This document shows positions 7,784 to 15,867 of a stretch of DNA of 64,000 nucleotides, one piece after another; the stretch's first letter is position 1; each line of letters starts with the position of its first letter. A program made the translations under genes and the position numbers. The DNA is from Saccharothrix sp. ST-888 (GTDB taxonomy: Bacteria > Actinomycetota > Actinomycetes > Streptomycetales > Streptomycetaceae). The stretch is taken from positions 62,001-126,000 of the forward strand of contig NZ_JYJF01000002.1 of the NCBI RefSeq assembly GCF_000955975.1. Reading direction: 5' to 3'. The notes under the pieces were generated by a model. The model was not told where the DNA came from. It was given only the letters and a program-made list of their open reading frames with translations, and did no database searches.

Positions 7784-7809
7784 AACGTACGGAGTGCTTC
7801 CGACATTCC
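7784..7809 (-). promoter_or_regulatory. candidate SigR-dependent promoter of mrx1
   Basis: On the minus strand GGAAT (7805-7809) and GTT (7784-7786) are separated by exactly 18 nt. This matches the SigR consensus GGGAAT-N18-GTT and the promoter seen before sigR in this window. Start of transcription would be near 7779, giving a leader of about 40 nt. Confidence 0.7.
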
Positions 7810-7930
7810 TCGTGCGCCCGGCGCGTGACGTGGAACGCGCGCCGGTTCGCGGAGTGATTATCCGTTCACCCTGCCGGGCCTGTGGACAACCCGGACCGGA
7901 TCGTCGGTCGACCCTGCGAGGATGGACGGC

Positions 7931-10195
7931 ATGCAGCAAGAGCTCCTGGGCACCTCCGGTCCGTACGACACCCTCGGCCCCGCCGGTGGGGCGGCGGTCG
8001 GCGCCGACGCCGTGCTGGCGGGCCTCGACCCTGAGCAGCGGGCGGTGGCCACGGCCCTGCACGGGCCCGTCTGCGTCCTCGCGGGCGCCGGGACGGGCAA
8101 GACCAGGGCGATCACCCACCGGATCGCCTACGGCGTGCGCAGCGGCGTCTACCAGCCGCAGCAGGTGCTCGCCGTCACCTTCACCGCCCGCGCGGCCGGC
8201 GAGATGCGCGGCCGGCTGCGCCAGCTCGGCGCCGAGGGCGTGCAGGCCCGCACCTTCCACTCCGCCGCGCTCCGCCAGCTCCAGTACTTCTGGCCGCGCG
8301 CGATCGGCGGCGAGGTGCCCAGGCTGCTGGAGCGCAAGGTGCAGCTGGTCGCCGAGGCCGCCGGCCGCAGCGGCCTGCGGGTCCAGCGCACCGAACTGCG
8401 CGACCTGACCAGCGAGATCGAGTGGGCCAAGGTCACCCAGATCGTGCCGGACGACTACCCGGCCGCCGTGCTCAAGACCGGCCGCGACGCCCCGCGCGAC
8501 CCGGCCGAGATCGCCAGGGTCTACGCCACCTACGAGCAGACCAAGCGCGACCGGGGCGTGATCGACTTCGAGGACGTGCTGCTGCTGACCGCCGCGATCC
8601 TGGAGGACCGCCCGGAGATCGCCGACCGGGTCCGCGCCCAGTACCGCCACTTCACGGTGGACGAGTACCAGGACGTCTCCCCGCTCCAGCAGCGCCTGCT
8701 CGACCAGTGGACGACCGGCGGCGCCAGCCTCTGCGTGGTCGGCGACGCCAGCCAGACCATCTACTCCTTCACCGGCGCCACCCCCGACTACCTGCTGAAC
8801 TTCCGCAACCGGCACCCCGAGGCCACGGTGGTCAAGCTGGTCCGCGACTACCGCTCCACCCCGCAGGTGGTGCACCTGGCCAATGGCCTGCTCGCCCAGG
8901 CCAGGGGCCAGGCGGCCCAGCACCGCCTGGAGCTGATCTCCCAGCGCGAGGCCGGCCCGGACCCGGTCTACGTCGAGTACCCGGACGAGCCGACCGAGGC
9001 CGAGAGCACCGCGCACGCGATCGAGAAGCTGCTGGCCCAGGGCGTGCGGGCGAGCGAGATCGCGGTGCTGTTCCGTACCAACGGCCAGTCCGAGGTCTAC
9101 GAACAGGCGCTGGCCGACCTCGGCATCTCGTACCAGCTCAAGGGCGCCGAGCGGTTCTTCGAGAGGCCGGAGGTACGGGACTCGGTAATGCTGCTGCGCG
9201 GCGCCGCCCGCGCCGGGTCCGACCCGCTGACCGCCGACGCGCCCGACCTCGCCGGGCAGGTCCGGGCGGTGCTGGCCAGCCGGGGCTTCACCCCGGTGCC
9301 CCCGGCCGGTTCGGGCACCGTCCGCGAGCGGTGGGAGTCGCTGGCCGCGCTGGTCCGGCTCGCCGAGGAGTTCGAGGCGGCCCGGCTGGCCGCGGGCGGC
9401 GCCGCGGACCTCGCGGCCTACGTCACCGAGCTCGACGCCCGCGCCGCCGCCCAGCACGCCCCCGCGGTGGAGGGCGTCACGCTGGCATCGCTGCACGCCG
9501 CCAAGGGTCTGGAGTGGGACGCGGTCTTCCTGGTCGGCCTCTCCGAGGGCACCCTGCCGATCATCTACGCCAAGACCGACGAGCAGATCGAGGAGGAGCG
9601 CCGACTGCTCTACGTCGGGGCCACCCGGGCCAGGGTGCACCTGACGCTGTCCTGGGCGCTCTCGCGCTCCCCGGGCGGCCGGGCGAGCCGCAAGCCCACC
9701 CGCTTCCTGGACGGCCTGCGGCCGGGCTCCAGCGCCCCGGGCGGGCGCTCGCGCGGGGGCCGGGGCGGGGTGGAGTCCGGGGTCGAGCGCTCGGCCGGCC
9801 GCAAGGTGCGCGGGCCGGTCAAGTGCCGGGTCTGCGACCGCACGCTGACCGAGGCGGTGGAGCGAAAGCTGCGCCGCTGCGAGGACTGCCCCTCCTCGAT
9901 GGACGAGGCGCTGTTCGAGCGGCTGCGCGAGTGGCGGGCCGGTCAGGCGAAGAAGCAGGGTGCCCCGGCCTACGTCGTCTTCACCGACGCCACCCTGATG
10001 GCGATCGCCGAGGACGTCCCGGCCAGCGCCCGCGAACTCGCGCTGATCTCGGGAGTCGGTGCCATGAAACTGGACAAGTACGGGGCCGCCGTGCTGTCGT
10101 TGTGCGCTGGGGAGGTTCCCGAGGACGAGTCCGAGGGCGACCAGCAGGGGGAGACCCCGGGGGGAGACTCGGGGGAGTCGGACGAGCCGGCCTGA
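7931..10195 (+). CDS. uvrD2: ATP-dependent DNA helicase UvrD2 (SF1A with HRDC domain)
   Basis: A 754-residue superfamily 1 helicase. Walker A is GAGTGKTRAI (about residue 55); other motifs include FTARAAGEMRGRL, DEYQDVSPLQQ, GDASQTIYSF, the late ASLHAAKGLEWDAV and VGATRAR. The C-terminal region carries a tetracysteine set (CRVC...CEDC, about residues 632-657) and then an HRDC-like domain, the architecture of mycobacterial UvrD2. It unwinds DNA in repair. The start at 7931 is preferred over the in-frame ATG at 7922 because GAGGATGG lies 6-10 nt before it. Acidic, Gly-rich tail. Confidence 0.93.
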   Translation: MQQELLGTSGPYDTLGPAGGAAVGADAVLAGLDPEQRAVATALHGPVCVLAGAGTGKTRAITHRIAYGVRSGVYQPQQVLAVTFTARAAGEMRGRLRQLGAEGVQARTFHSAALRQLQYFWPRAIGGEVPRLLERKVQLVAEAAGRSGLRVQRTELRDLTSEIEWAKVTQIVPDDYPAAVLKTGRDAPRDPAEIARVYATYEQTKRDRGVIDFEDVLLLTAAILEDRPEIADRVRAQYRHFTVDEYQDVSPLQQRLLDQWTTGGASLCVVGDASQTIYSFTGATPDYLLNFRNRHPEATVVKLVRDYRSTPQVVHLANGLLAQARGQAAQHRLELISQREAGPDPVYVEYPDEPTEAESTAHAIEKLLAQGVRASEIAVLFRTNGQSEVYEQALADLGISYQLKGAERFFERPEVRDSVMLLRGAARAGSDPLTADAPDLAGQVRAVLASRGFTPVPPAGSGTVRERWESLAALVRLAEEFEAARLAAGGAADLAAYVTELDARAAAQHAPAVEGVTLASLHAAKGLEWDAVFLVGLSEGTLPIIYAKTDEQIEEERRLLYVGATRARVHLTLSWALSRSPGGRASRKPTRFLDGLRPGSSAPGGRSRGGRGGVESGVERSAGRKVRGPVKCRVCDRTLTEAVERKLRRCEDCPSSMDEALFERLREWRAGQAKKQGAPAYVVFTDATLMAIAEDVPASARELALISGVGAMKLDKYGAAVLSLCAGEVPEDESEGDQQGETPGGDSGESDEPA

Positions 10196-10226
10196 GCCGC
10201 TCGGAAGACCACTTCGGAACTCGCCG

Positions 10227-10266
10227 AAAAAATAGTTTGCGCGCCGTGCTGGGAGCGCAATAGCCT
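10227..10266 (+). promoter_or_regulatory. WblC/WhiB7-type promoter with AT-rich element
   Basis: A rare A/T run AAAAAATAG (10227-10235) immediately precedes -35 TTGCGC (10237-10242), with 18 bp to -10 TAGCCT (10261-10266). WhiB7-dependent promoters are known to carry an AT-rich block just upstream of the -35. Transcription would start near 10273 and run through the leader ORF to wblC. Confidence 0.65.
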
Positions 10267-10446
10267 GCCGGAGCGGTCAAGGGGACAAGACCGCGAGCTG
10301 GACGGGGTCACTCCTGAAACAGCTTCCCCCTGCGCACCATCAGCTGTCCCTGCTTGACCTGGCTGTACCTGCTTGACCTGACAGACATCCGAACATCGGA
10401 GCCCGGGGGACCGGGCACCGCGAGACGCCGAGAGGAGGCGAAGACA

Positions 10447-10899
10447 GTGGGAACCAAGATGATCACCAAACTGACTGGCCAGACCGTCATCGCCATGCCT
10501 TGGCGTGCACTCGCGCAGTTCGACGCCACCGGCACCTCGATCCTCGCCGCACAGCTGTGCGACGTGGTCGTCCCTGCCGAGGGCGGTCTGGGTCTCGACG
10601 CCACCGGTGTCTCCATTGCCAATGCCGCTGTTCTCGGCGGCTCCACTGTCAGTGGTCTTGGCAACACTGATGCCACGTCCGTCGAGTCGGGTCTGTCCCG
10701 TAGCGAGCGACCGCTCCAGGCATCGAAGGCCGTCGTAGCCGCCGCCAAGCATGGCGACTATGCGCGGGTCATCGGTGCCGGAGCAGCCCAGAAGCAGGAT
10801 CAGCAGCAGATCAACCTGGCCGAGGCCGCCTTTACCGGCGCCATGGCCATCCGGATGCGGGCCTTCCGCGGGCCTGGACCCTGGAGAGAGCGAACCTGA
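10447..10899 (+). CDS. hypothetical leader ORF upstream of wblC
   Basis: A 150-codon frame starting GTG after GAGGAGG with good spacing. I recognise no family. The product has a basic N-terminus, an Ala/Gly/Ser/Val-rich middle and a basic end (MAIRMRAFRG...WRERT). Codon use is looser than in the neighbours, with many T-ending codons and a rare AGA five codons before the end. Its 3' end is embedded in the structures that precede wblC: the stop lies in a hairpin and codons at 10864-10878 can pair with the terminator arm. It may be a real protein, a regulatory upstream ORF, or both. Internal ATGs at 10843 and 10855 could define a shorter peptide. Confidence 0.5.
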   Translation: MGTKMITKLTGQTVIAMPWRALAQFDATGTSILAAQLCDVVVPAEGGLGLDATGVSIANAAVLGGSTVSGLGNTDATSVESGLSRSERPLQASKAVVAAAKHGDYARVIGAGAAQKQDQQQINLAEAAFTGAMAIRMRAFRGPGPWRERT

Positions 10900-10970
10900 G
10901 GCACCCTCAGGTCGGCACTCCAGGGCCGCGGAACCCCGTAACACCGGGATCCGCGGCCCTTCTGTTTGTC
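10864..10970 (+). promoter_or_regulatory. wblC transcription attenuator (hairpin, terminator, alternative antiterminator)
   Basis: Three elements are visible. A perfect 8-bp hairpin ACCTGAGG/CCTCAGGT (10894-10912) contains the leader-ORF stop. A terminator has the 11-bp stem AGGGCCGCGGA (10922-10932) / TCCGCGGCCCT (10950-10960) followed by TCTGTTTG. A segment at 10864-10878, inside the last leader codons, pairs 14/15 with 10919-10933 and would sequester the terminator's 5' arm. Ribosome position on the leader ORF could therefore decide read-through. Antibiotic-responsive leader control is known for whiB7/wblC genes. Confidence 0.8.
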
Positions 10971-11068
10971 CGGTACGTCAGACCCACCCTGGCCCCTCGG
11001 GGCCTCCGATCCAGCCCCACCAGCAGGCCGGGATCGGAACCACAGAGAGAAGACGAGGAACACCCACA

Positions 11069-11431
11069 GTGTCCACGGTCATCACACCGCCACTCCCGTC
11101 CGTACCGACAGACAACACCAAGGCCGACCAGGCCGACCCTCCGGAGGTTTCCCTCATGCAGCTCACCGCGCTCGACGACGCCGAGGCGCTCGGACAGCCC
11201 ATCCCGTGTCGTGCCTTCGACCCCGAGGTCTTCTTCGCGGAGACGCCGGCCGACGTGGAGTACGCCAAGTCGCTCTGCGGCACCTGCCCGGTGAAGGAGG
11301 CGTGCCTGGCCGGTGCGCTGGAGCGGCGTGAGCCGTGGGGCGTCTGGGGTGGCGAGCTCTTCGTTCAGGGCGTGGTCGTCGCCCGCAAGCGGCCCCGGGG
11401 CCGTCCGCGCAAGAACGAGGTCATGGCATGA
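11069..11431 (+). CDS. wblC: WhiB-family regulator WblC (WhiB7)
   Basis: A 120-residue Fe-S transcription factor that partners the principal sigma factor and activates antibiotic-resistance genes. Four cluster-ligand cysteines (C47, C70, C73, C79), the GVWGGE turn and the AT-hook RGRPRK (about residues 110-115) are present; the AT-hook distinguishes WhiB7/WblC from other WhiB proteins. The GTG start at 11069 follows GAGGAA at 9 nt and gives the expected N-terminal extension. An internal ATG (11156) after GGAGG would make a 91-residue form. The next gene overlaps by 4 bp. Synteny with uvrD2 and an ABC1 kinase supports the call. Confidence 0.95.
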   Translation: MSTVITPPLPSVPTDNTKADQADPPEVSLMQLTALDDAEALGQPIPCRAFDPEVFFAETPADVEYAKSLCGTCPVKEACLAGALERREPWGVWGGELFVQGVVVARKRPRGRPRKNEVMA

Positions 11432-11826
11432 ACCCCGCGAAGTCCGCGGCAGCCGTCGGTCGGGGAGAGCAGCCCCCGCTGGACAGCGCTCTGCGGCACT
11501 CCATCCGTATCGCCGCCGCCAAGGCGGATGCAGAACTCTCCCGTCCCTTCCCGAACACGCACCACGAGCAGGACCACCACATGACCCCCGCCGCCATCGA
11601 TCCGACCGTCCGCGCCGAGCAGACCACTGAACTTCAGATCCAGAACAGGACACTCGAAATGCATCTTCTCCAGGAATCCCTGGCCCGGGCCCATATGCAA
11701 GAGCGCTTGCAAGAGGCCGAGCACCAACGTCTGGTCCTCCGCGTCGCGCGGGCGGCGAAGCTGAAGCGCCGCGCCGAGCGCGCTTCGCTGCGTGCCCGCA
11801 AGGCGCTCGCGGTTGCCGTGATGTAG
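11428..11826 (+). CDS. hypothetical protein translationally coupled to wblC
   Basis: A 132-residue protein starting at an ATG that overlaps the wblC stop (ATGA), so it should be translated with WblC. I do not recognise a family. Residues 1-55 are polar and His-containing. From about residue 65 (TTELQIQNRTLEMH) to the end a long amphipathic, Glu/Gln/Arg-rich helix suggests a coiled coil, with a very basic C-terminal third rich in Arg, Lys and Ala. This could bind nucleic acid or ribosomes, which is speculation. It ends before a strong terminator shared with the convergent ABC1 gene. Confidence 0.75.
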   Translation: MNPAKSAAAVGRGEQPPLDSALRHSIRIAAAKADAELSRPFPNTHHEQDHHMTPAAIDPTVRAEQTTELQIQNRTLEMHLLQESLARAHMQERLQEAEHQRLVLRVARAAKLKRRAERASLRARKALAVAVM

Positions 11827-11887
11827 GCGATGTAAGCGAGGCAAGCGCCTTGCGCGCCCGGCAGGTTCCGGCCTGCACCACAGTGAC

Positions 11888-11929
11888 GGCGATGGCCGCT
11901 CCCCTGCGAACAGGGGAGCGGCCATCGCC
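11888..11929. terminator. 19-bp perfect-stem bidirectional terminator
   Basis: A perfect stem from GGCGATGGCC (11888 on) to its complement ending at 11929 closes a CGAA loop. There is no U-run on either side. It lies between the convergent wblC operon and ABC1 kinase gene and can serve both. Confidence 0.85.
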
Positions 11930-11951
11930 GCATCACGGTCTCCCTTGAGCG

Positions 11952-13337
11952 TCAGCCCTCTTCCAGGACCTCTGCCAGGGCGTCCTCCAGCATGGCCTCG
12001 GTGGCGGTTTCATCGGCGAAGCCGGGGAGCCAGTCCAGCATCTCGCCCCGGAACGGCGCTTTGGCGCCCAGCTGGCAGAGCACCCCGATGGTGCTGAGCG
12101 TGACCCGGTGGATCAGCAGGTAGGCGGGCGGCAGGTTGAGCTGCTTGCCGAGGTTGTAGGCGGGGGAACGGGGGTCGGCGATCCGGGCCGCCTGGGAGCG
12201 CATCCAGCTGCGGGTGAAGTGGAAGGTGTCCACGCTGGCCGGTTCGATGATCGGCAGCAGGTACTCCAGGACGGCGTCCGGGTCCAGTTCGATCGACGGC
12301 TTGACGAAGCCCTCCTCGCGGAGCATGTCCAGGACTCCGGAGGCGTCCCCGGCGAGGGCCATCCGCAGTGAGTCCCCGATCGGGGTGGGCAGCCCCTCGG
12401 GCAGCCGGTCCACGGTGCCGAAGTCGAGTACGCCCAGGCGCCAATCGGACGCGGCCCGGCCGTCCTTGATGAGCCGGAAGTTCCCGGGGTGCGGGTCGGC
12501 GTGCAGCAGGCCGGTGCGGGACGGGCCGGCGAACAGGAAGCGGGCCAGCAGCTGGCCGGCCCGGTCCCGCTCGCGCTGGGTGCCGTTCGCGATCACCTCG
12601 GCCAGCGGGACGCCGTCCAGCCACTCGGTGATCAGCACCTGGTCGGTCTGGGCCACCACCTTGGGCACCGTGATGTCCGGGTCGTCGGCGAACTCCTCGG
12701 CGTGCCGCCGCTGGGCGTCCGCCTCCAGCTCGTAGTCGAGCTCCTCGGAGACCCGTTCACGCAGCTCGGAGATCAGCGGCTTGATGTCGAGCCCGGGGAT
12801 CAGCGGACCGACCAGCCAGGCCACCCGGCTGAGTTGGGTGAGGTCGGAGAGCAGTGCGTCCCCGGCTCCCGGGTACTGGACCTTGACCGCGACCTCGCGC
12901 CCGTCGTGCCAGACGGCCCGGTGCACCTGTCCGATCGAGGCGGCGGCGGCCGGACGGTCGTCGAACTGCCGGAACTTCGACCGCCAGTCCTTGCCGAGCC
13001 GCTCGGACAGTGCGGCATGCACGGAGGCGGCGGGCATCGGCGGCGCGGCGTCCTGGAGTTTGGTCAGGGCGGCCCGGTAGGGCCCGGCGACCTCCTCGGG
13101 CAGTGCGGCCTCGAAGACGGACAGCACCTGCCCGAACTTCATCGCGCCGCCTTTCAACTCCCCGAGGACCTTGAAGAGTTGGTCGGCGGTGGCCTGCTGG
13201 AGTTCGGCGGTGACCACCTCCGCCGAACGCCCGCCGATCCGCTTGCCGAAACCCAGGGTGGCGCGTCCGGCTATCCCGAGGGGTAGGGCGGCGAGCCGAG
13301 CCGTGCGGGTCACTGCCTTGCGCGGAAGATCGCTCAC
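11952..13337 (-). CDS. ABC1/AarF (UbiB-family) atypical kinase
   Basis: A 461-residue protein-kinase-like ATPase of the ABC1/ADCK family. Family motifs in order are the KxGQ motif in GGAMKFGQ (about residue 65), the Ala-rich loop AAAASIGQVHRA that replaces the usual Gly loop, VAVKVQYPG (catalytic Lys), LLHADPHPGNF and LDFGTVDR. In other bacteria relatives support quinone biosynthesis; in actinomycetes the role is unsettled. The GTG start follows GGAGG at 8 nt. Its position next to wblC/whiB7 is conserved with mycobacteria (Rv3197). Confidence 0.92.
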   Translation of the reverse strand: MSDLPRKAVTRTARLAALPLGIAGRATLGFGKRIGGRSAEVVTAELQQATADQLFKVLGELKGGAMKFGQVLSVFEAALPEEVAGPYRAALTKLQDAAPPMPAASVHAALSERLGKDWRSKFRQFDDRPAAAASIGQVHRAVWHDGREVAVKVQYPGAGDALLSDLTQLSRVAWLVGPLIPGLDIKPLISELRERVSEELDYELEADAQRRHAEEFADDPDITVPKVVAQTDQVLITEWLDGVPLAEVIANGTQRERDRAGQLLARFLFAGPSRTGLLHADPHPGNFRLIKDGRAASDWRLGVLDFGTVDRLPEGLPTPIGDSLRMALAGDASGVLDMLREEGFVKPSIELDPDAVLEYLLPIIEPASVDTFHFTRSWMRSQAARIADPRSPAYNLGKQLNLPPAYLLIHRVTLSTIGVLCQLGAKAPFRGEMLDWLPGFADETATEAMLEDALAEVLEEG

Positions 13338-13602
13338 CCGGGGGCCTCCAAGTCAGTTGTCCCCGTCGGTCACAGCAGACCGGAGGATGGTGGTCACTAC
13401 GCCATTGTGCCCGTTCGCCCGATCTGCTCGGTCGTACGGTCAGGTCCGACCGAATGCCTTGAGCGAAACCGCTGTTCACGCCGCTGTCCACAGCGCTGGT
13501 CGCGGTACCGGCCGGAGGGGCGGCCGATACCCGGGTGCCCCGGTGTCCGGGTGGGGCCGGCGGGCGCGCACGGGGGCGTGAGCCGCCCGCTGGGGGCGCG
13601 CG

Positions 13603-14745
13603 TCAGGCCGGGTGCATCGACTCGTCGGCGGTGGGCCTGGGCCGGGGCACCGACTGCCAGAGGCAGCCGCAGTCCGGGTGGCTGGGCAGCCGCAGGCGCC
13701 GGGCCATGCCGTCGGCGGCGGACACCTCGCACCAGCCGTCGATGCTCGGCGGACTCCCGCCGTCCAGGTACAGCTGGACGTGCAGCGCGGCGAGCCCGGC
13801 CACCGCGGTGGCGAGCGCGCTGTCGCAGGCGGGCGCCCGGGGCCGCCCCGGGCCCTCGTCGCCGAGCTGGGCGAGCAGCCTGGGCCAGGCCTCGTCCTCG
13901 TCCCGCCGGGCCAGGGTGGCGCAGCTGCCGCAGGCCGAAGCGCCGGGCACCACCAGCGGCCCGACGACGCCCAGGTGCTCCAGCACACCGACGTACAGGT
14001 GCGGGATGCCCGCGCGCATCAGCCGGTGGGCCTCGGCCGCCGTACCGGTGAAGGCGCCGCTGCCGTCCCGGGGAGCCAGCACGACCAGCATGGGCGGTGT
14101 GTCGGCGCCCGGCCTGCGGGACGGGCGGTACCGCTCGCCGACAGCGGCCCCGGCGGCCCGGTGCACCACGTCCCGGGCGGCGGTGGTGCGCAGTCGGCCG
14201 ACCTCGGAGGGCGGGTACCCGGCGGGGGAGCAGTCCCGTGCCGTGACCCGGCCCTTGTCCAGGACGGTGACCGTACCGACCCCGCCCGCGGCGAGTGCGG
14301 CGGCGACGGCCGCGCCCACCCGCCCGGCGCCGCGCACCTCGACCCGGGCCCGGCACCGCCCCCGGAGCACCGCCGGGGCCTCGCCGGGCGCCGGGTGGAC
14401 CAGGGAGAGCGAGGCGAGGTCGGGGCCGAGCAGGTCCTGTCGCGGACGCGGGTACCCGGCGAGGGCCTTGGCGGTGGCCTCCGCGTCATCCAGCAGACCG
14501 CTCTGCGCCAGCGAGGCGAGCAGCTGCTCGGCCACCGCGGTGCCGAGGCCGAGCCGTTCCCCGGCGTCGAGCAGGGCGCTGTGCTCGCGGGTGCCGTCGA
14601 TCAGGTCCAGGAAGGCGGTGACGGCCTGGTCGACCTCCTCGACCAGCCGGGCGTGCCGACGGACGGTGCCGAACTGCAGGGTGTCTCGGTCCCGCCAGGC
14701 GCGGGAGAGTGCGGGCTTGAGCATGGGCCTGGACACGGGGTGCAT
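13603..14745 (-). CDS. ThiF/E1-like adenylyltransferase family protein
   Basis: A 380-residue protein with a Rossmann nucleotide fold resembling ThiF/MoeB/E1 enzymes. The glycine motif GAGRVG is at residues 139-144, with an acidic residue at the end of the next strand (VLDKGRV). Two Cys pairs, ACGSC and DCGC, lie at the C-terminal side and could bind zinc, as in ThiF proteins. The N-terminal 130 residues are helical and lack a clear match. The ATG has GGAGG upstream. No ubiquitin-like substrate or peptide precursor is adjacent, so its target is unknown. Confidence 0.78.
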   Translation of the reverse strand: MHPVSRPMLKPALSRAWRDRDTLQFGTVRRHARLVEEVDQAVTAFLDLIDGTREHSALLDAGERLGLGTAVAEQLLASLAQSGLLDDAEATAKALAGYPRPRQDLLGPDLASLSLVHPAPGEAPAVLRGRCRARVEVRGAGRVGAAVAAALAAGGVGTVTVLDKGRVTARDCSPAGYPPSEVGRLRTTAARDVVHRAAGAAVGERYRPSRRPGADTPPMLVVLAPRDGSGAFTGTAAEAHRLMRAGIPHLYVGVLEHLGVVGPLVVPGASACGSCATLARRDEDEAWPRLLAQLGDEGPGRPRAPACDSALATAVAGLAALHVQLYLDGGSPPSIDGWCEVSAADGMARRLRLPSHPDCGCLWQSVPRPRPTADESMHPA

Positions 14746-15014
14746 GGCGGTCCTCCGGCGCGGTGCGAGGGGCGGTGCGAGGGCGGTGCTGAGACGTTGC
14801 GGGGTGTTCGTCCGACGGCAGGATGCCCGATGGCGCCGTCGCAGCGGGCCAGGTTGTCCACAGGTCCGGGCCGATGATCGGACCAGCGTTTCGCACACCC
14901 TGTGGACAACTTCCACAGTCGGCTCGGCGGCACCTTTCGTTACCGATCGGGCCGGGAAACATTTCGGCCATGGCAGCGGACTTCTGTCCGTGACACCGGG
15001 TAACGTCGGGTGCC

Positions 15015-15809
15015 ATGGCAGCCGAAAGGGACTCCCATCCTTCGGTGTCGCCTCGGCGTGCCCGTGCAGCCTCCGGGCCGGGAGTGGCGACGCCGAGCAG
15101 CCGTGCGCGCCCGGCACCGGGCGCCTCCCCGCTCTCCGGTGCCGCCCCGCACCCCGACACCGCCTCGGTCCGCGAGACCTCGTCAACCGCCCGGGAGACC
15201 CCGGCCGGTCGGGACGGCCGGGACGCACCTCCGTTCCCCGCCCGGTCCGGCGTCGAGGTCCGCCGCAGCGCCCGCCGCAGCCGTACGGTCTCCGCCTACC
15301 GCGAGGGCGACCGGACGATCGTGTTGATCCCCGCCCGGATGTCGCACGCGGAGGAGCAGCGCTGGGTGGCGCAGATGCTCGACAAGCTGGCCGCGCAGGA
15401 GAGCCGCCGTACGCTCGGGGACGATGCCCTGGCGGTGCGGGCCCGGGAGCTGTCGGCGGCCTACCTGGGCGGCAGGGCCGAGCCCGAGCAGGTCCGCTGG
15501 GTGACCAACCAGAACTCTCGCTGGGGCTCCTGCACCCCCAGCGAGCGCACCATCAGGCTCTCCCACCGGCTCCAGGGCATGCCCGGCTACGTCGTGGACT
15601 ACGTGCTGCTGCACGAGCTGGCGCACCTGTTGGTACCCGACCACGGCCCGGCCTTCTGGGCGCTGCTGGAGGCGTACCCGCGCACCGAGCGGGCGCGCGG
15701 GTACCTGGAGGGTGTCGCCTCCGCCGCCCGGCTACCGCACATCCCCGGTGCACGCGGCGGTCGCGCCCCGGCGCCGGACGGGGACGAAGCTCCCGAGTCC
15801 TGCGACTGA
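15015..15809 (+). CDS. YgjP/DUF45-type zinc metallopeptidase
   Basis: A 264-residue protein. Residues 1-85 are Pro/Ser/Ala-rich and probably disordered; the rest is the YgjP-like metallopeptidase domain. It shows TNQNSRWGSC (about 164-173) and the zinc motif HELAH (200-204), with His210 in DHGPAFW as the likely third ligand. There is no signal peptide, so it is cytoplasmic. The ATG at 15015 lies 8 nt after a -10-like TAACGT and may be leaderless. Because the N-terminal part is poorly conserved in character, a later start cannot be excluded. Substrates of this family are not known. Confidence 0.85.
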   Translation: MAAERDSHPSVSPRRARAASGPGVATPSSRARPAPGASPLSGAAPHPDTASVRETSSTARETPAGRDGRDAPPFPARSGVEVRRSARRSRTVSAYREGDRTIVLIPARMSHAEEQRWVAQMLDKLAAQESRRTLGDDALAVRARELSAAYLGGRAEPEQVRWVTNQNSRWGSCTPSERTIRLSHRLQGMPGYVVDYVLLHELAHLLVPDHGPAFWALLEAYPRTERARGYLEGVASAARLPHIPGARGGRAPAPDGDEAPESCD

Positions 15810-15867
15810 CGCCGGTCAGGGCGTCAGAGGACGGCCGCGCAGCCCTCCCGAGGAGCGTTCCGGCCGG

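Noticed and set aside
10308..10748. Minus-strand frame opposite the wblC leader ORF
   Set aside because: No ribosome site and Arg/Ser/Pro-rich translation; the plus-strand frame has the better start and fits the attenuator layout.
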